64,000 nt of DNA. It comes from Colwellia piezophila ATCC BAA-637 (GTDB lineage: Bacteria > Pseudomonadota > Gammaproteobacteria > Enterobacterales > Alteromonadaceae). The stretch is taken from NCBI RefSeq assembly GCF_000378625.1, contig NZ_KB905163.1:299175-363174 (forward strand), read 5' to 3'. Position numbers and translations under genes: made by a program. The first letter of the stretch is position 1. Each line of letters opens with the position of its first letter. Below the pieces are notes generated by a model. That model made no database searches. It had not been told where the DNA came from and worked only from the letters and a program-made list of their open reading frames with translations. Of the stretch, positions 18,922-28,529 are shown piece by piece.

Positions 18922-19755
18922 TTATCTCGGCACTTGATGCATATGCACATCGCGTTGTGGGAATGGAATACTGATACCGGCTTTATCAAATTCAATTTTG
19001 ACATTTTCCATCATATCGAAGTACAGCCCCCAATAATCAGCGGCGGTAGTCCAGGGTCGTACAAATAAATTAATCGAACTCTCACCATGCTCACCAACCC
19101 AAATATCAATAGGCTGATTTTTTAGTACTCGCTCATCAGCTTCAAGCATTGAACGTAATAAGGCTTTGGCTTTGCTAATATCATCGTTATAGCCAATACC
19201 AAAAACCATATCGACACGACGGGTACCATTAATATTAATATTGGTGACACAACCGTTAGACAGTAAACCATTTGGAATAATAATTCGTTGGTTATCAAAG
19301 GTTTTTAATATGGTATTAAAAATTTGAATTTCTTCAACAATACCAACATAACTTTGCGCTTTAATGGCATCGCCATTTTTAAACGGGCGGAATAATAAAA
19401 TTAACACTCCACCGGCAAAGTTAGCCAAGCTACCTTGTAAGGCTAAGCCAATGGCTAGACCGGCAGCACCTAAAACAGCGATAAGAGACGCAGTTTGAAT
19501 GCCTATCATAGAGGCAAATACGATAATTTGAATGGCTTTTAATATAGTATTTAAAATACTTAATAAAAAGCGATGTAAGGTGATTTCTACTTTTTTCTTG
19601 GTTAGTGCTAACTCAACTAAACTCAGCACTCTTTTAATAATGAAATTACCGACTACATAAACGACGATAGCCACTAAAAACTGTACACCAAACTGCAGCC
19701 CCATTTCGCCCAGGATTTGTACATAGTGTTCGATTTTTTCTATATTGATTTCCAT
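18922..19755 (-). CDS. mscS: Small-conductance mechanosensitive channel, MscS family
   Basis: MscS releases solutes on hypo-osmotic shock. The 277-residue protein is close to E. coli MscS in size, with three N-terminal membrane helices; the pore-lining third helix and following beta domain carry the family signature AAGLAIGLALQGSLANFAGG and LLFRPFKNGD. The C-terminal alpha/beta vestibule ends IPFPQRDVHMHQ, also typical. It is convergent with the thioredoxin-like gene and divergent from the DUF748 gene. Confidence 0.93.
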   Translation of the reverse strand: MEINIEKIEHYVQILGEMGLQFGVQFLVAIVVYVVGNFIIKRVLSLVELALTKKKVEITLHRFLLSILNTILKAIQIIVFASMIGIQTASLIAVLGAAGLAIGLALQGSLANFAGGVLILLFRPFKNGDAIKAQSYVGIVEEIQIFNTILKTFDNQRIIIPNGLLSNGCVTNININGTRRVDMVFGIGYNDDISKAKALLRSMLEADERVLKNQPIDIWVGEHGESSINLFVRPWTTAADYWGLYFDMMENVKIEFDKAGISIPFPQRDVHMHQVPR

Positions 19756-19919
19756 GAAAATGATACCCTACTAACCATGTTAAATAACAGTCAATCACAT
19801 TATTAACCTTTGGTTTACAATTATAAACTTTTAAGAAAATAGTGTAAATTATATTCCACTTTATTTTTCTTGCTCAGCGAAGCATTACTTATTCGAATCA
19901 ACAAGGACTGTATATCACT

Positions 19920-22478
19920 ATGACAAGCCTGTTAGCTTTTTTTACTCATAAGTTCTTCAGAATATTACTCGCTTTATACCTTGGCTTATTCTCACTTATT
20001 TGGTGGTTTTCTTCACCTGTAACCAAGCATTTTATTACCCCTATACTAGCTGAGCAGCAATTACATTTATCTGATGATGCCAGCATTCGCTTCAATCCAT
20101 TTTTAATGCGCCTAACCCTCAGTGATATCAAACTATCAAGCACAAAAGCGACACCACAAAAATTAGTGTTTTCTTTAGAAAAATTAGTGCTACAGGTTGA
20201 GTTATGGCAGTTAGCCTATAAAAAATTAGTGTTAACTGAATTATCTTTACAGCAAGGTATGCTACAAATTACCCTTTTTGATAGTTATTTAGTTATTGCT
20301 GGCATTGAAATCCCTTATGTAGCCAAAGAAGAAGAAGCTAAAACTGCAGAACAATCCGCTGAAGGCATAACTGAAGAAAGCGCTAAAGACACAGCATCGA
20401 ATGCCCCTTATCAGCTGATATTACCCGAACTACTGCTCAGCCAATTTAATATAGAAATTGCCAGCAACGCTGGCCAACAAAAAAACAACAGCCATCACAT
20501 AGAAATAGAACAATTGGCATTACGTGATATCAAGGCTACACAAGCTATGCAGCAAGGTAGCTTAAACCTTAGGGCGATGATCGATAAAACTCGCTTAAAG
20601 CTCTCTGCTAGTGCACTTTTGCAAACTGGCCAAGGGGATATAAACAGTGAGATTACTATTGAGAATTACCCTATCGAAAAGTTGGCACATTTTGTCGAGC
20701 AACTTACCCAGCTTAAAGGATCACTATCCTTTAGTAGTCAGCAAAAAATAACATTCTCCAAACAAGAGTTTAATTTTCGAGTACAGCAAGCTGAAGTCAA
20801 TGTAAACGACCTACTACTCGGTATGGCACAGCAAGACGTTACCCTCAAACATTTTCAGCATGTCATTAGTAATCTCGATATTAACTTAAAAGGCAATATT
20901 ATTAGTCATCTAGCGGGTAATAGCAGCATAAAACTTACCGGCGCTAAAGTAATACAAAATAAGAGTAAAGCAACTATTGCGGCTTTTGAACAGCTCAGTG
21001 TCGCCGACATTCGCTTTACGCTAGATGATGAACCAAGTATTGATATTACCGACATAGTTTTAGATAACTTTTTATTTTCTAATAAAGCCACATTAACCGA
21101 TGTTGCGGCTCAAAAAGCCATAAAGAGAATAGATAAACTCTCCAGTGTTGATGGAATAGAGATCGCCGCTGAAGCTATTATCAAACTACCGCCAGTGATA
21201 AAATTAAAACAATTGACCTTAAATACCCTTCATATACATCAACAAAGTATCACCATTAAAAGTATTATTTTTGACACTTTAACGGCTGCGATAATTGTTA
21301 AAGAAAATAAAGATATTGCTAACCTTATTTCTTTTTCCGAACAATCAAAGTCACAAGAAACACCTGATAAATCAGCCGTAGAAACGCTAACAGTAATAGA
21401 ACCAGCGCAAGAAAAAAAGTTAGCCAAAGTAAATGAAACAGGATTTGTTTTCAGCTTAGATGAGCTGCGTTTTGTTAATGAAAGCGCGCTAGAGTTTACT
21501 GACTTCAGCGTAGCGCCACTTTACCAACGAACGCTATTTATCGACACCTTCGAACTTGGTGCCTTAAGTAACCATCCTGACAAACAACAAGAGCAAACAA
21601 CCTATACCTTGGTGGGCCGCAGTAATAAATATGCTAACTTTCGATTGTCTGGCTATTTACAGCCATTTTCAACAGTTACTCGCTATTATGTCAAAGGTGA
21701 CTTTAAAGAGTTTTCACTGCCCGCTCTTTCATCTTATATGAAAGAGTCTACCGGTTTAGAAGTTAAAACCGGCCGGCTTAATACCGACATAGAAGTCACA
21801 TTAATAGGCGAACAACTTGAGGGTAATATTGTTATTTTGCTAGAAGCCTTAGCAACAGGCCTCGTTGATAGTGAAGAAGCTGGCAGCTTAATTGACCAAG
21901 GGGCATTACCCTTAAATATGGCCATGGGAATATTAAAAGATAGCGATGGCAATGTAGAACTTGACGTGCCATTAAGTGGCTCGATCTCAGATCCAAATTT
22001 TGGCTTACAAAGTATTATCACCACCATTACCAAAAAAGCGATTATTACCGCGACTCAAGAATACTTAATTAATACTTTTGTTCCTTATGCCAACATAGTA
22101 TCCATCGCCCTTAGCGCTGGAGAGTTTGCCCTGAAGTTACGCTTTGATGATTTAGTCTATCAAGTTGAGCAAGTAGAACCCGATGAACATCAAGCAGCCT
22201 ACTTAAAAGATTTTATCGCCTTGATGCAAGCGAAAGAAAATACCCGTGTCACGCTTTGTGCTATCAGTACTCCGGCCGATATTGACGTTAAAGCAGGTGT
22301 CACCATTACCGACAAAGGGCAAATTAAGCGCTTACTCAAGTTAGGTGAGTCTCGAGAACAAGCACTAAAAGAATACTTAGTCGAGCAAGGAAATATTGAT
22401 TCGTCGCGCATATTATTGTGCAAGCCGCAAATAGACAGCGATAAAGGCGCAATACCACGTATTGCAATATCAGTATAA
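19920..22478 (+). CDS. Large AsmA-like envelope protein, DUF748 family
   Basis: The 852-residue protein has one N-terminal membrane anchor (about residues 8-30, FFRILLALYLGLFSLIWWF) and a long periplasmic body of repeated beta segments. The DUF748 pattern is seen in the central part (SGYLQPFSTVTRYYVKGDF, PALSSYMKESTGLEVKTGRL, DVPLSGSISDPNFGL). DUF748 belongs to the AsmA/TamB-like bridge proteins thought to carry lipid between membranes; that role is inferred. A good AAGGA ribosome-binding site precedes the start. The gene is 52 bases before the channel gene at 22531 and probably in its transcript. Confidence 0.85.
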   Translation: MTSLLAFFTHKFFRILLALYLGLFSLIWWFSSPVTKHFITPILAEQQLHLSDDASIRFNPFLMRLTLSDIKLSSTKATPQKLVFSLEKLVLQVELWQLAYKKLVLTELSLQQGMLQITLFDSYLVIAGIEIPYVAKEEEAKTAEQSAEGITEESAKDTASNAPYQLILPELLLSQFNIEIASNAGQQKNNSHHIEIEQLALRDIKATQAMQQGSLNLRAMIDKTRLKLSASALLQTGQGDINSEITIENYPIEKLAHFVEQLTQLKGSLSFSSQQKITFSKQEFNFRVQQAEVNVNDLLLGMAQQDVTLKHFQHVISNLDINLKGNIISHLAGNSSIKLTGAKVIQNKSKATIAAFEQLSVADIRFTLDDEPSIDITDIVLDNFLFSNKATLTDVAAQKAIKRIDKLSSVDGIEIAAEAIIKLPPVIKLKQLTLNTLHIHQQSITIKSIIFDTLTAAIIVKENKDIANLISFSEQSKSQETPDKSAVETLTVIEPAQEKKLAKVNETGFVFSLDELRFVNESALEFTDFSVAPLYQRTLFIDTFELGALSNHPDKQQEQTTYTLVGRSNKYANFRLSGYLQPFSTVTRYYVKGDFKEFSLPALSSYMKESTGLEVKTGRLNTDIEVTLIGEQLEGNIVILLEALATGLVDSEEAGSLIDQGALPLNMAMGILKDSDGNVELDVPLSGSISDPNFGLQSIITTITKKAIITATQEYLINTFVPYANIVSIALSAGEFALKLRFDDLVYQVEQVEPDEHQAAYLKDFIALMQAKENTRVTLCAISTPADIDVKAGVTITDKGQIKRLLKLGESREQALKEYLVEQGNIDSSRILLCKPQIDSDKGAIPRIAISV

Positions 22479-22530
22479 TAAGATAACCTATCAACATTAC
22501 AATAATATTTGAGAAACGCTTTTGAAAACA

Positions 22531-23274
22531 ATGACTCGCCAAGATAACTTTATTTATCTCACTTTTTCTTTAATTTTATTATTACTTGGTACGTCACTCG
22601 CGCAGCAATTTTTTGAAGACTCAGTACCGCGTTTGGTGCAATCCACCATCATAGTCACCTTGTTAGTGGCTGTATGGGGCGTAGACTCGAAAGATTTTGT
22701 GTTACGAAAAACCTATATTTTCCCTTTAGCTATTTTATTCTTTTCTTTTTTTGGTGCCTGGCTCGATAACGCTGGCTTTGATCAAGTGTATTTACTGCTT
22801 TTACTGAGCTTTCTTATTTCCAGTGCACTACGAACTGCTAAACAAGTGCTGTTTACCGGTGATATTGATGGCAATAAGATTTTAGGGGCCATATGTTTAT
22901 ATTTATTGATGGGGCTAATTTGGGCAGTGTTATACACTTTAGTACAGCTGAGTTTCCCGGGCTCTTTTACTAATATCAGCAGTGATAGTGCCTGGTTTAC
23001 TTTATTTCCTGATTTTATCTACTTCTCATTTGTCACTATTACCACCTTAGGCTTTGGTGATATCTCTCCGCTGTCACCAATTTCAAGGTTTCTAGTCTAT
23101 TTCGAGGCCATAGTTGGCCAATTTTACTTAGCTATTTTAGTCGCGAGTTTAGTCGGCTCACATATGAGTAACTTTGGGAATAACAGTAACTTGGCTAAGA
23201 ACATTATCGGGAATAATGATAAGGCTAACAATATTCCCGCTAAGAACGATGCCCTTGAAAAAAGTACACTTTAA
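22531..23274 (+). CDS. Two-pore-helix potassium-type ion channel
   Basis: The 247-residue protein has about six hydrophobic segments and a P-loop with selectivity filter TLGFGD (in TITTLGFGDISPLSPISRF), so it belongs to the Ion_trans_2 potassium-channel group. GFGD in place of the commoner GYGD is found in some potassium channels. No RCK/TrkA-N or cyclic-nucleotide domain follows; the C-tail is a short Asn/Lys-rich stretch. A TTG at 22522 in the same frame would add three residues. Its ion selectivity and gating stimulus are not visible. Confidence 0.85.
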   Translation: MTRQDNFIYLTFSLILLLLGTSLAQQFFEDSVPRLVQSTIIVTLLVAVWGVDSKDFVLRKTYIFPLAILFFSFFGAWLDNAGFDQVYLLLLLSFLISSALRTAKQVLFTGDIDGNKILGAICLYLLMGLIWAVLYTLVQLSFPGSFTNISSDSAWFTLFPDFIYFSFVTITTLGFGDISPLSPISRFLVYFEAIVGQFYLAILVASLVGSHMSNFGNNSNLAKNIIGNNDKANNIPAKNDALEKSTL

Positions 23275-23312
23275 TAAGCATAATAATAAATAATCAACGT
23301 AAAGGACCCACA

Positions 23313-24425
23313 ATGAAAAAATCATCTGAGTTAACCCCTGATGTAGACTTTAACCGCAAAATCATTGATATCACCATCAAAATTGGCGCCATGGCAATTA
23401 TTCTTTTTTGGTGTATTGCCATCATCAAACCTTTTGTCTTAATTACTGTATGGGCAGCTATTCTCGCCGTGGCTTTATTTCCTTTACACGCTAAATTAAC
23501 CAGTATGGTTAAGGGCAATAAAAAAATAGCGTCTACCATTATTGCCGTAGTAGGAGTCGCACTTCTTGCCGTACCTTCAATAAACCTTTCCTCTTCGGCC
23601 ATTGATTCAGCACAGCATCTTTATTCTGGCATAGAAGAAGGCACCTTAAAAATCCCTGCGCCAAATGACAGTATTAAAGAGTTACCCTTAGTTGGCGATA
23701 AGCTTTTTACCTTCTGGCAAGCCGCTTCACAAGATATTCAAAAAGTTGCTGGACAGTATCCAGAACAAATAAAGTCATTCTCTAGTGCGCTGCTTTCAGG
23801 TGTCGCAGGCATTGGTGGTGGTATTTTACAATTTATTGTTTCATTAATTATCGCGGTAGTCTTTATGGCGAAATCTCAACCGCTGCATCAGGGTATGAGC
23901 AAATTAATGTACCGTTTGATGAATGAACGTGGCGATAGAACCATTAATACCGCTATAGCGACCATACGTAGTGTGGCTACCGGCGTATTAGGCGTTGCTG
24001 TTATTCAATCACTTATATCGGGTATTGGTCTTATGATGGCTGATATACCAGGCGCAGGTATTTGGGCCATTGCGGTATTAATTTTAGCGATAGCGCAATT
24101 ACCACCTATTCTTATTTTAGGGCCTATTGCCGCTTATTATTTCTCAGTAGCAGATACCACGCCCGCCATTATTTTCTTAATCTTTAGTATCATAGTCAGT
24201 GCCAGTGATGCGTTCTTAAAACCATTATTTTTAGGCCGTGGCATGAGTATCCCGATGATAGTTATTTTACTAGGCGCCATTGGCGGTATGTTATTGTCTG
24301 GTATTATCGGTTTATTTGTTGGTGCAGTTGTCTTAGCGCTAGGCTATGAGTTAATGATGGATTGGCTTAGCCAAACACCCGATGAGCAAACAAGTCAAAG
24401 TGAGACTCAAGTAAGCGAAGATTAA
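23313..24425 (+). CDS. AI-2E family transporter (UPF0118/PerM type)
   Basis: The 370-residue membrane protein has about eight hydrophobic segments and the family signatures: a central soluble region, then VLGVAVIQSLISGIGLMMADIP, the stretch QLPPILILGPIAAYYF and the end IGLFVGAVVLALGYELMMDW. Members include autoinducer-2 exporters, Na+/H+ antiporters and permeases of unknown substrate, so no substrate is assigned. An AAAGGA ribosome-binding site lies 7 bases before the ATG. The gene follows the channel gene by 38 bases and ends at a strong terminator. Confidence 0.9.
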   Translation: MKKSSELTPDVDFNRKIIDITIKIGAMAIILFWCIAIIKPFVLITVWAAILAVALFPLHAKLTSMVKGNKKIASTIIAVVGVALLAVPSINLSSSAIDSAQHLYSGIEEGTLKIPAPNDSIKELPLVGDKLFTFWQAASQDIQKVAGQYPEQIKSFSSALLSGVAGIGGGILQFIVSLIIAVVFMAKSQPLHQGMSKLMYRLMNERGDRTINTAIATIRSVATGVLGVAVIQSLISGIGLMMADIPGAGIWAIAVLILAIAQLPPILILGPIAAYYFSVADTTPAIIFLIFSIIVSASDAFLKPLFLGRGMSIPMIVILLGAIGGMLLSGIIGLFVGAVVLALGYELMMDWLSQTPDEQTSQSETQVSED

Positions 24426-24480
24426 ACCCATAGTAAGTTATTAAAACGCCTTTAAATTAGCTTTGGTAAAAATAAACGAC

Positions 24481-24519
24481 AAAAAAACCGCATACCTTGA
24501 CAGGGTATGCGGTTTTTTT
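24481..24519. terminator. Bidirectional terminator between the AI-2E gene and the GH3 gene
   Basis: AAAAAAACCGCATACC pairs with GGTATGCGGTTTTTTT around a short loop. Runs of A and T on both sides let it act for both convergent genes. Confidence 0.92.
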
Positions 24520-24566
24520 GGTTTAAGGCTTTAAAGCGTACAGTTACTTTCTCGCTTTTATTTTTA

Positions 24567-26543
24567 TTACTTCAAGGTGACCGGTAGTTCACCCTGCCCT
24601 TTCCCCTCACTGACAATAACCGCCATACTGGCATTGAATCCTGGGCTGATTTCTTGCTGATTAATATCTTGATAAACCCTATCATCAAAATTTAACAATA
24701 CCGTATCGGCAAGCTCGCTGAATTCACTTATTAAAAAAGGAGAGCCTTTAGCAATCAGTATTGTTGGCGTCTTTACCTGCTTGGCTTGTGCCAATTGCTG
24801 CTTTAATAATGTCGCATAGCTGTGCTTTTTTTGTTGCTGTGCTGCGCTACCATAACTGGGCGTCAAATCATCCATACCACCTAAATCAACTAAACTGGCG
24901 GTTTTAATATCAACAGTGGCAATTAAAATATCAGCCTTAACGAGTAAGCTTTCAGCTTGAGCATTATACTCACTACTGCCGGCAACAAAGTGGCTAATTT
25001 TCACCCTAGCAAGCTGCTGCTCGGATAACTGCTTTGATAACACATTAACAACTGCATAAGTGAGTGCGGCTAGTTCTTGCTGATTTGCAACCACCAAGTG
25101 CAAGTGATTAATGACGCTAAGGTTAATAGGTAACAGCTTATTATCTTTCAATACAGTAACCGCCGCATCAGCAAGCGCCTGCTCAGTATCTATATGCTGG
25201 TCATTGGCAATAAGAGCGCTTGCCCTTTGTACTTGCTGCGTTAATGACAGACCATCCACTTGTGCATATTGTTTTTTATAAAAATTAAGCCTTGCTAACG
25301 CTTGCTCAAACTCTACCAAGGTATAATCCTCTTGTTCAATGCGTTGTGATAATGCTATTGCCACCTCTTTAATAAAGTGATGAAAGGCGGTAACATCCGC
25401 AGGTGTTCTGACTTTAAAAGGCATTACCGCTAGATCAGCGCCAGCGACAAAGGTTTCTACTACCGCTTCAACTTCGGTGAAAAAGTGGCTTACGCCAGCC
25501 ATATCTAGAGCATCAGTGGCTATAATGCCAACAAATCCCATATCATGCCTGAGTAGATCGGTTAAAATTTTACGTGACATAGTGGCCGGACGAATAAGTT
25601 TCTCGCCACTTTTACTGACAAAAACACTGTCATCAAGCGCTGGATACTGAATATGCGCCGTCATGATCATGGCAGGTTGCGCGTGTTTAATGGCCCAAGA
25701 AAAAGGGGCAAGATCAACCTGATCTATCGTCGCTCTATCATGGTCAACACGCGGTAAACCAAGATGGCTATCAACATGGGTATCACCATGACCTGGGAAA
25801 TGTTTAAGCGTTGCCATCACCCCTTGTGCCTGAATGGCATTAACAGCACTAGCACCTAATTCAGCCACTTGCCTTGGTGACTCACCAAAAGAACGGGTGT
25901 TGATCACAGGATTATCAACATTGGTATTTACATCAACCACTGGCGCATAGTTATTATTAATACCTAAGACTTTTAGCTCTTTTGCAATAACCGCATTTAC
26001 TTGTGTAGCAAAATAAGTACCGTGTTGGGGGTAACTCGCACCAATAGCCATATTGCCGGCAAAGCCCGTCATTTTCGCAAAACGAGCAACTCGCCCCCCC
26101 TCTTGATCCATTGAGATTATTATCGGTTTTCCTTGCCCTGAGTTGACTGCCGCTTGTTGAATATCATGGGTTAACTTAACCACTTGCGCTATTTCTTGTA
26201 CATTCTCGGAAAATAAAACAATACCACCGATACTGGTATTGCTAATCAATTGCGATATTTCTTCGGGTAGCTCGGTTAGCGCTTGTCGACAATGTTTCGA
26301 GCTAGGCACACTGGGCTTGCCATTAACATCGGCACAAAAATAACGAATATCGAGAGACATGCGTTGCGCGATTTGTTGTTCGAACTCGGAAAGTGCAGAA
26401 GTAGTATTCGGTGCAGTACTCATATCTTTTATCATCGCCTGACTTTGACAAGCGCTTAGCGCCATTGAAGCTATTATACTTAGCGCGCCGAGTGCTAAGT
26501 AAACCGGTGTTGTTTGTAAAAATGGCTGGTATGCTTTCTTCAT
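24567..26543 (-). CDS. Lipoprotein beta-N-acetylhexosaminidase-like glycoside hydrolase, family GH3
   Basis: The 658-residue protein begins with a lipoprotein signal (SMALSACQS, lipid Cys near residue 32), so it is membrane-anchored outside the cytoplasm. The GH3 N-domain has the NagZ-type signature KHFPGHGDTHVDSHLGLP with the acid/base-assisting His, and TDALDMAGV with the likely nucleophile Asp. A second domain (about 420-650) resembles GH3 C-domains. It is larger than cytoplasmic NagZ (about 340 residues), suggesting external chitin-oligosaccharide or peptidoglycan use rather than cell-wall recycling. Substrate is inferred. Elements of operon structure: it follows elbB by 11 bases. Confidence 0.87.
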   Translation of the reverse strand: MKKAYQPFLQTTPVYLALGALSIIASMALSACQSQAMIKDMSTAPNTTSALSEFEQQIAQRMSLDIRYFCADVNGKPSVPSSKHCRQALTELPEEISQLISNTSIGGIVLFSENVQEIAQVVKLTHDIQQAAVNSGQGKPIIISMDQEGGRVARFAKMTGFAGNMAIGASYPQHGTYFATQVNAVIAKELKVLGINNNYAPVVDVNTNVDNPVINTRSFGESPRQVAELGASAVNAIQAQGVMATLKHFPGHGDTHVDSHLGLPRVDHDRATIDQVDLAPFSWAIKHAQPAMIMTAHIQYPALDDSVFVSKSGEKLIRPATMSRKILTDLLRHDMGFVGIIATDALDMAGVSHFFTEVEAVVETFVAGADLAVMPFKVRTPADVTAFHHFIKEVAIALSQRIEQEDYTLVEFEQALARLNFYKKQYAQVDGLSLTQQVQRASALIANDQHIDTEQALADAAVTVLKDNKLLPINLSVINHLHLVVANQQELAALTYAVVNVLSKQLSEQQLARVKISHFVAGSSEYNAQAESLLVKADILIATVDIKTASLVDLGGMDDLTPSYGSAAQQQKKHSYATLLKQQLAQAKQVKTPTILIAKGSPFLISEFSELADTVLLNFDDRVYQDINQQEISPGFNASMAVIVSEGKGQGELPVTLK

Positions 26544-26554
26544 AGAAACAATAC

Positions 26555-27211
26555 CTATTTACTCAATGCCAGCACATATTTGACTAATTTATTAATGCCT
26601 ACCGAGGCTTCACTAATAGATTCAGCTAACATATAGGCAGGCGTTGTCACTATTTTATGGGCTTCATCAATCACCACATCAGCGACGCCGCATTCAATAT
26701 GAGTTAATCCTTTAGCGCTAATTAGCGCAGCAGTAGCATTATCTTTTCCTATTGTGCCTTTTACGCCTGCAGGATAAATTAATGGCAGCAGTGCTGGCGC
26801 AATACACATATAACCTGCTGGTTTCTCTACTTTAGCAAACGCCTTAGCGGCCAAAAGTACTTGTTCATTAACACTATAGTTTTCGTTATCCAAGGCAAAA
26901 CTGCTTAAGTTCTTAGCTGCGCCAAAGCCGCCAACAAAGATAATGGCATCAAAGTCTTGTTCACGTAACTCAATTAAATCTTCAACATCGCCACGATTAA
27001 TACGTGCCGCTTCAACTAAGACATTACGGCTTTCGCTTTTACTTACCTCACCATTAAGGTGATTAATAACATGATGCTGACTAATATTTGGCGCGAAACA
27101 ATTATATTTTGCCCCTTGCTGCTCAATGGCTAGCAATGTTAATACCGCCTCATGAACTTCACTGCCATCGTATACGCCACAACCACTTAAGATAACTGCT
27201 ATATTTTTCAT
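26555..27211 (-). CDS. elbB: ElbB-type DJ-1/PfpI family glyoxalase-like protein
   Basis: The 218-residue protein matches ElbB: start KNIAVILSGCGVYDGSEVHE, the nucleophile Cys in GYMCIAPAL, and the segment FVGGFGAAKNLSSFA. ElbB was linked to isoprenoid synthesis and has weak glyoxalase activity in E. coli; its physiological role is unsettled. The start overlaps the MFS gene stop by one base, so the MFS-elbB-GH3 run is probably one operon. Confidence 0.93.
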   Translation of the reverse strand: MKNIAVILSGCGVYDGSEVHEAVLTLLAIEQQGAKYNCFAPNISQHHVINHLNGEVSKSESRNVLVEAARINRGDVEDLIELREQDFDAIIFVGGFGAAKNLSSFALDNENYSVNEQVLLAAKAFAKVEKPAGYMCIAPALLPLIYPAGVKGTIGKDNATAALISAKGLTHIECGVADVVIDEAHKIVTTPAYMLAESISEASVGINKLVKYVLALSK

Positions 27212-28446
27212 TACTGAAATTTTCCTTTAAGAATATTCTTACTATTTTTACTGTTAGACCAGGTTATTAATTGACAGCATAACACTACCAACACAGCGAA
27301 GAACATTAACAAGGCAAACGGTTTAGCACTGCCATCATAATAAAAAGCAAGTATCGGTCCTGCAAAGGCGCCAAGCCCCCAACGCAAGGTACCTATTACC
27401 GCGGTAACCGTGCCCGAATTTTCGGGGAACTTGGTCAGAATTAATGCATCACTATTTACCGCGATCATAGAAATACTGCCCATCAACGGGAAAATCGACA
27501 CGACAGTATAAATTAGCGGTAATTGTAAAAGATTCACCAAGGCTAAAGCGCTTGCCGCAAGTGTTGCTAGAATCAAAGCGAAGCGCAGCATGGTTCTTGA
27601 GCCTTTAGCAACAACAAAGCGTGTATTGATAAAGTGGGCGGCCATTAAGGCCAAAACATTCAAAGCAAAGAGCAGACTAAAGGTGTATTCAGAGACAGAA
27701 AACACCTTTAAATAGACAAAAGGGATCGCGGTGATATAGGTAAAAAAGGCCAGTGATATCATCATTGAACTAATAAGATCTAACCGAGCTTCGCCATTGC
27801 CTAAGACAATTTTATAACGCTGAACAAAGCTCAGCTGTACTTTAACTGGCTTTTTCTCACCCGTTATAATATCGATATCTGAAGCATCAGGTAAATACTT
27901 CATCACTAACAAAAACACGATAAAGCTATAAGCCGCTAAGACATAAAATATGAGCTGCCAGCTATGTGCGAGTAGCAAGACACTACCAATACTCGGCGCT
28001 ATCATCGGTGCTAGCATCATAATCATACTGACATAAGAGAGGCCTTTCGCGGTATCTTTGCCGTAATATTCACGTACTGCGCCCGGTACCACCACAGTGG
28101 CAGCACTACTAATAAAGGCCTGCATAAACCTTACCGATAGAAATTGTTCAATATTACTGACCATCGGCAATAATAAGCTAGCGATACAAAAGCCGCCAAG
28201 GCCTAATAACACTAATTTTCGCCGAGAGTATTTATCTGCCATAGGGCCAAATAAAATTAAGCCTAAGGCATAGCCAAGTAAATAAACACTCAAGCTATTT
28301 TGTACCATACTCATTGGCGTATTTAAGTGTTCAGCCAAGGTTGGCATCGCCGATAAATACATATCCACCGCTAACGGAGACACCGCTAAAATAGCCGCGA
28401 GTAACGGCAACAATAATTTTAAAGACACTTGCAGTTGTGCTGTCAT
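27211..28446 (-). CDS. MFS drug-resistance transporter, Bcr/CflA family
   Basis: The 411-residue protein has twelve hydrophobic segments and the Bcr/CflA signature start (AVSPLAVDMYLSAMPTLAEHL), the MFS loop motif GPMADKYSRRKLV and the antiporter motif C region (MLAPMIAPSIGSVL). Members export chloramphenicol, bicyclomycin, sulfonamides or dipeptides by proton antiport. The substrate here is unknown. It lies 83 bases downstream of the MocR gene on the same strand. Confidence 0.9.
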   Translation of the reverse strand: MTAQLQVSLKLLLPLLAAILAVSPLAVDMYLSAMPTLAEHLNTPMSMVQNSLSVYLLGYALGLILFGPMADKYSRRKLVLLGLGGFCIASLLLPMVSNIEQFLSVRFMQAFISSAATVVVPGAVREYYGKDTAKGLSYVSMIMMLAPMIAPSIGSVLLLAHSWQLIFYVLAAYSFIVFLLVMKYLPDASDIDIITGEKKPVKVQLSFVQRYKIVLGNGEARLDLISSMMISLAFFTYITAIPFVYLKVFSVSEYTFSLLFALNVLALMAAHFINTRFVVAKGSRTMLRFALILATLAASALALVNLLQLPLIYTVVSIFPLMGSISMIAVNSDALILTKFPENSGTVTAVIGTLRWGLGAFAGPILAFYYDGSAKPFALLMFFAVLVVLCCQLITWSNSKNSKNILKGKFQ

Positions 28447-28529
28447 GACCTTTTCACCAATTTATCTACTTGATTATTCATTTTTTACTTTCTGTTTATT
28501 TAGGTGCTAATGATGGGCTTGCTAATTAT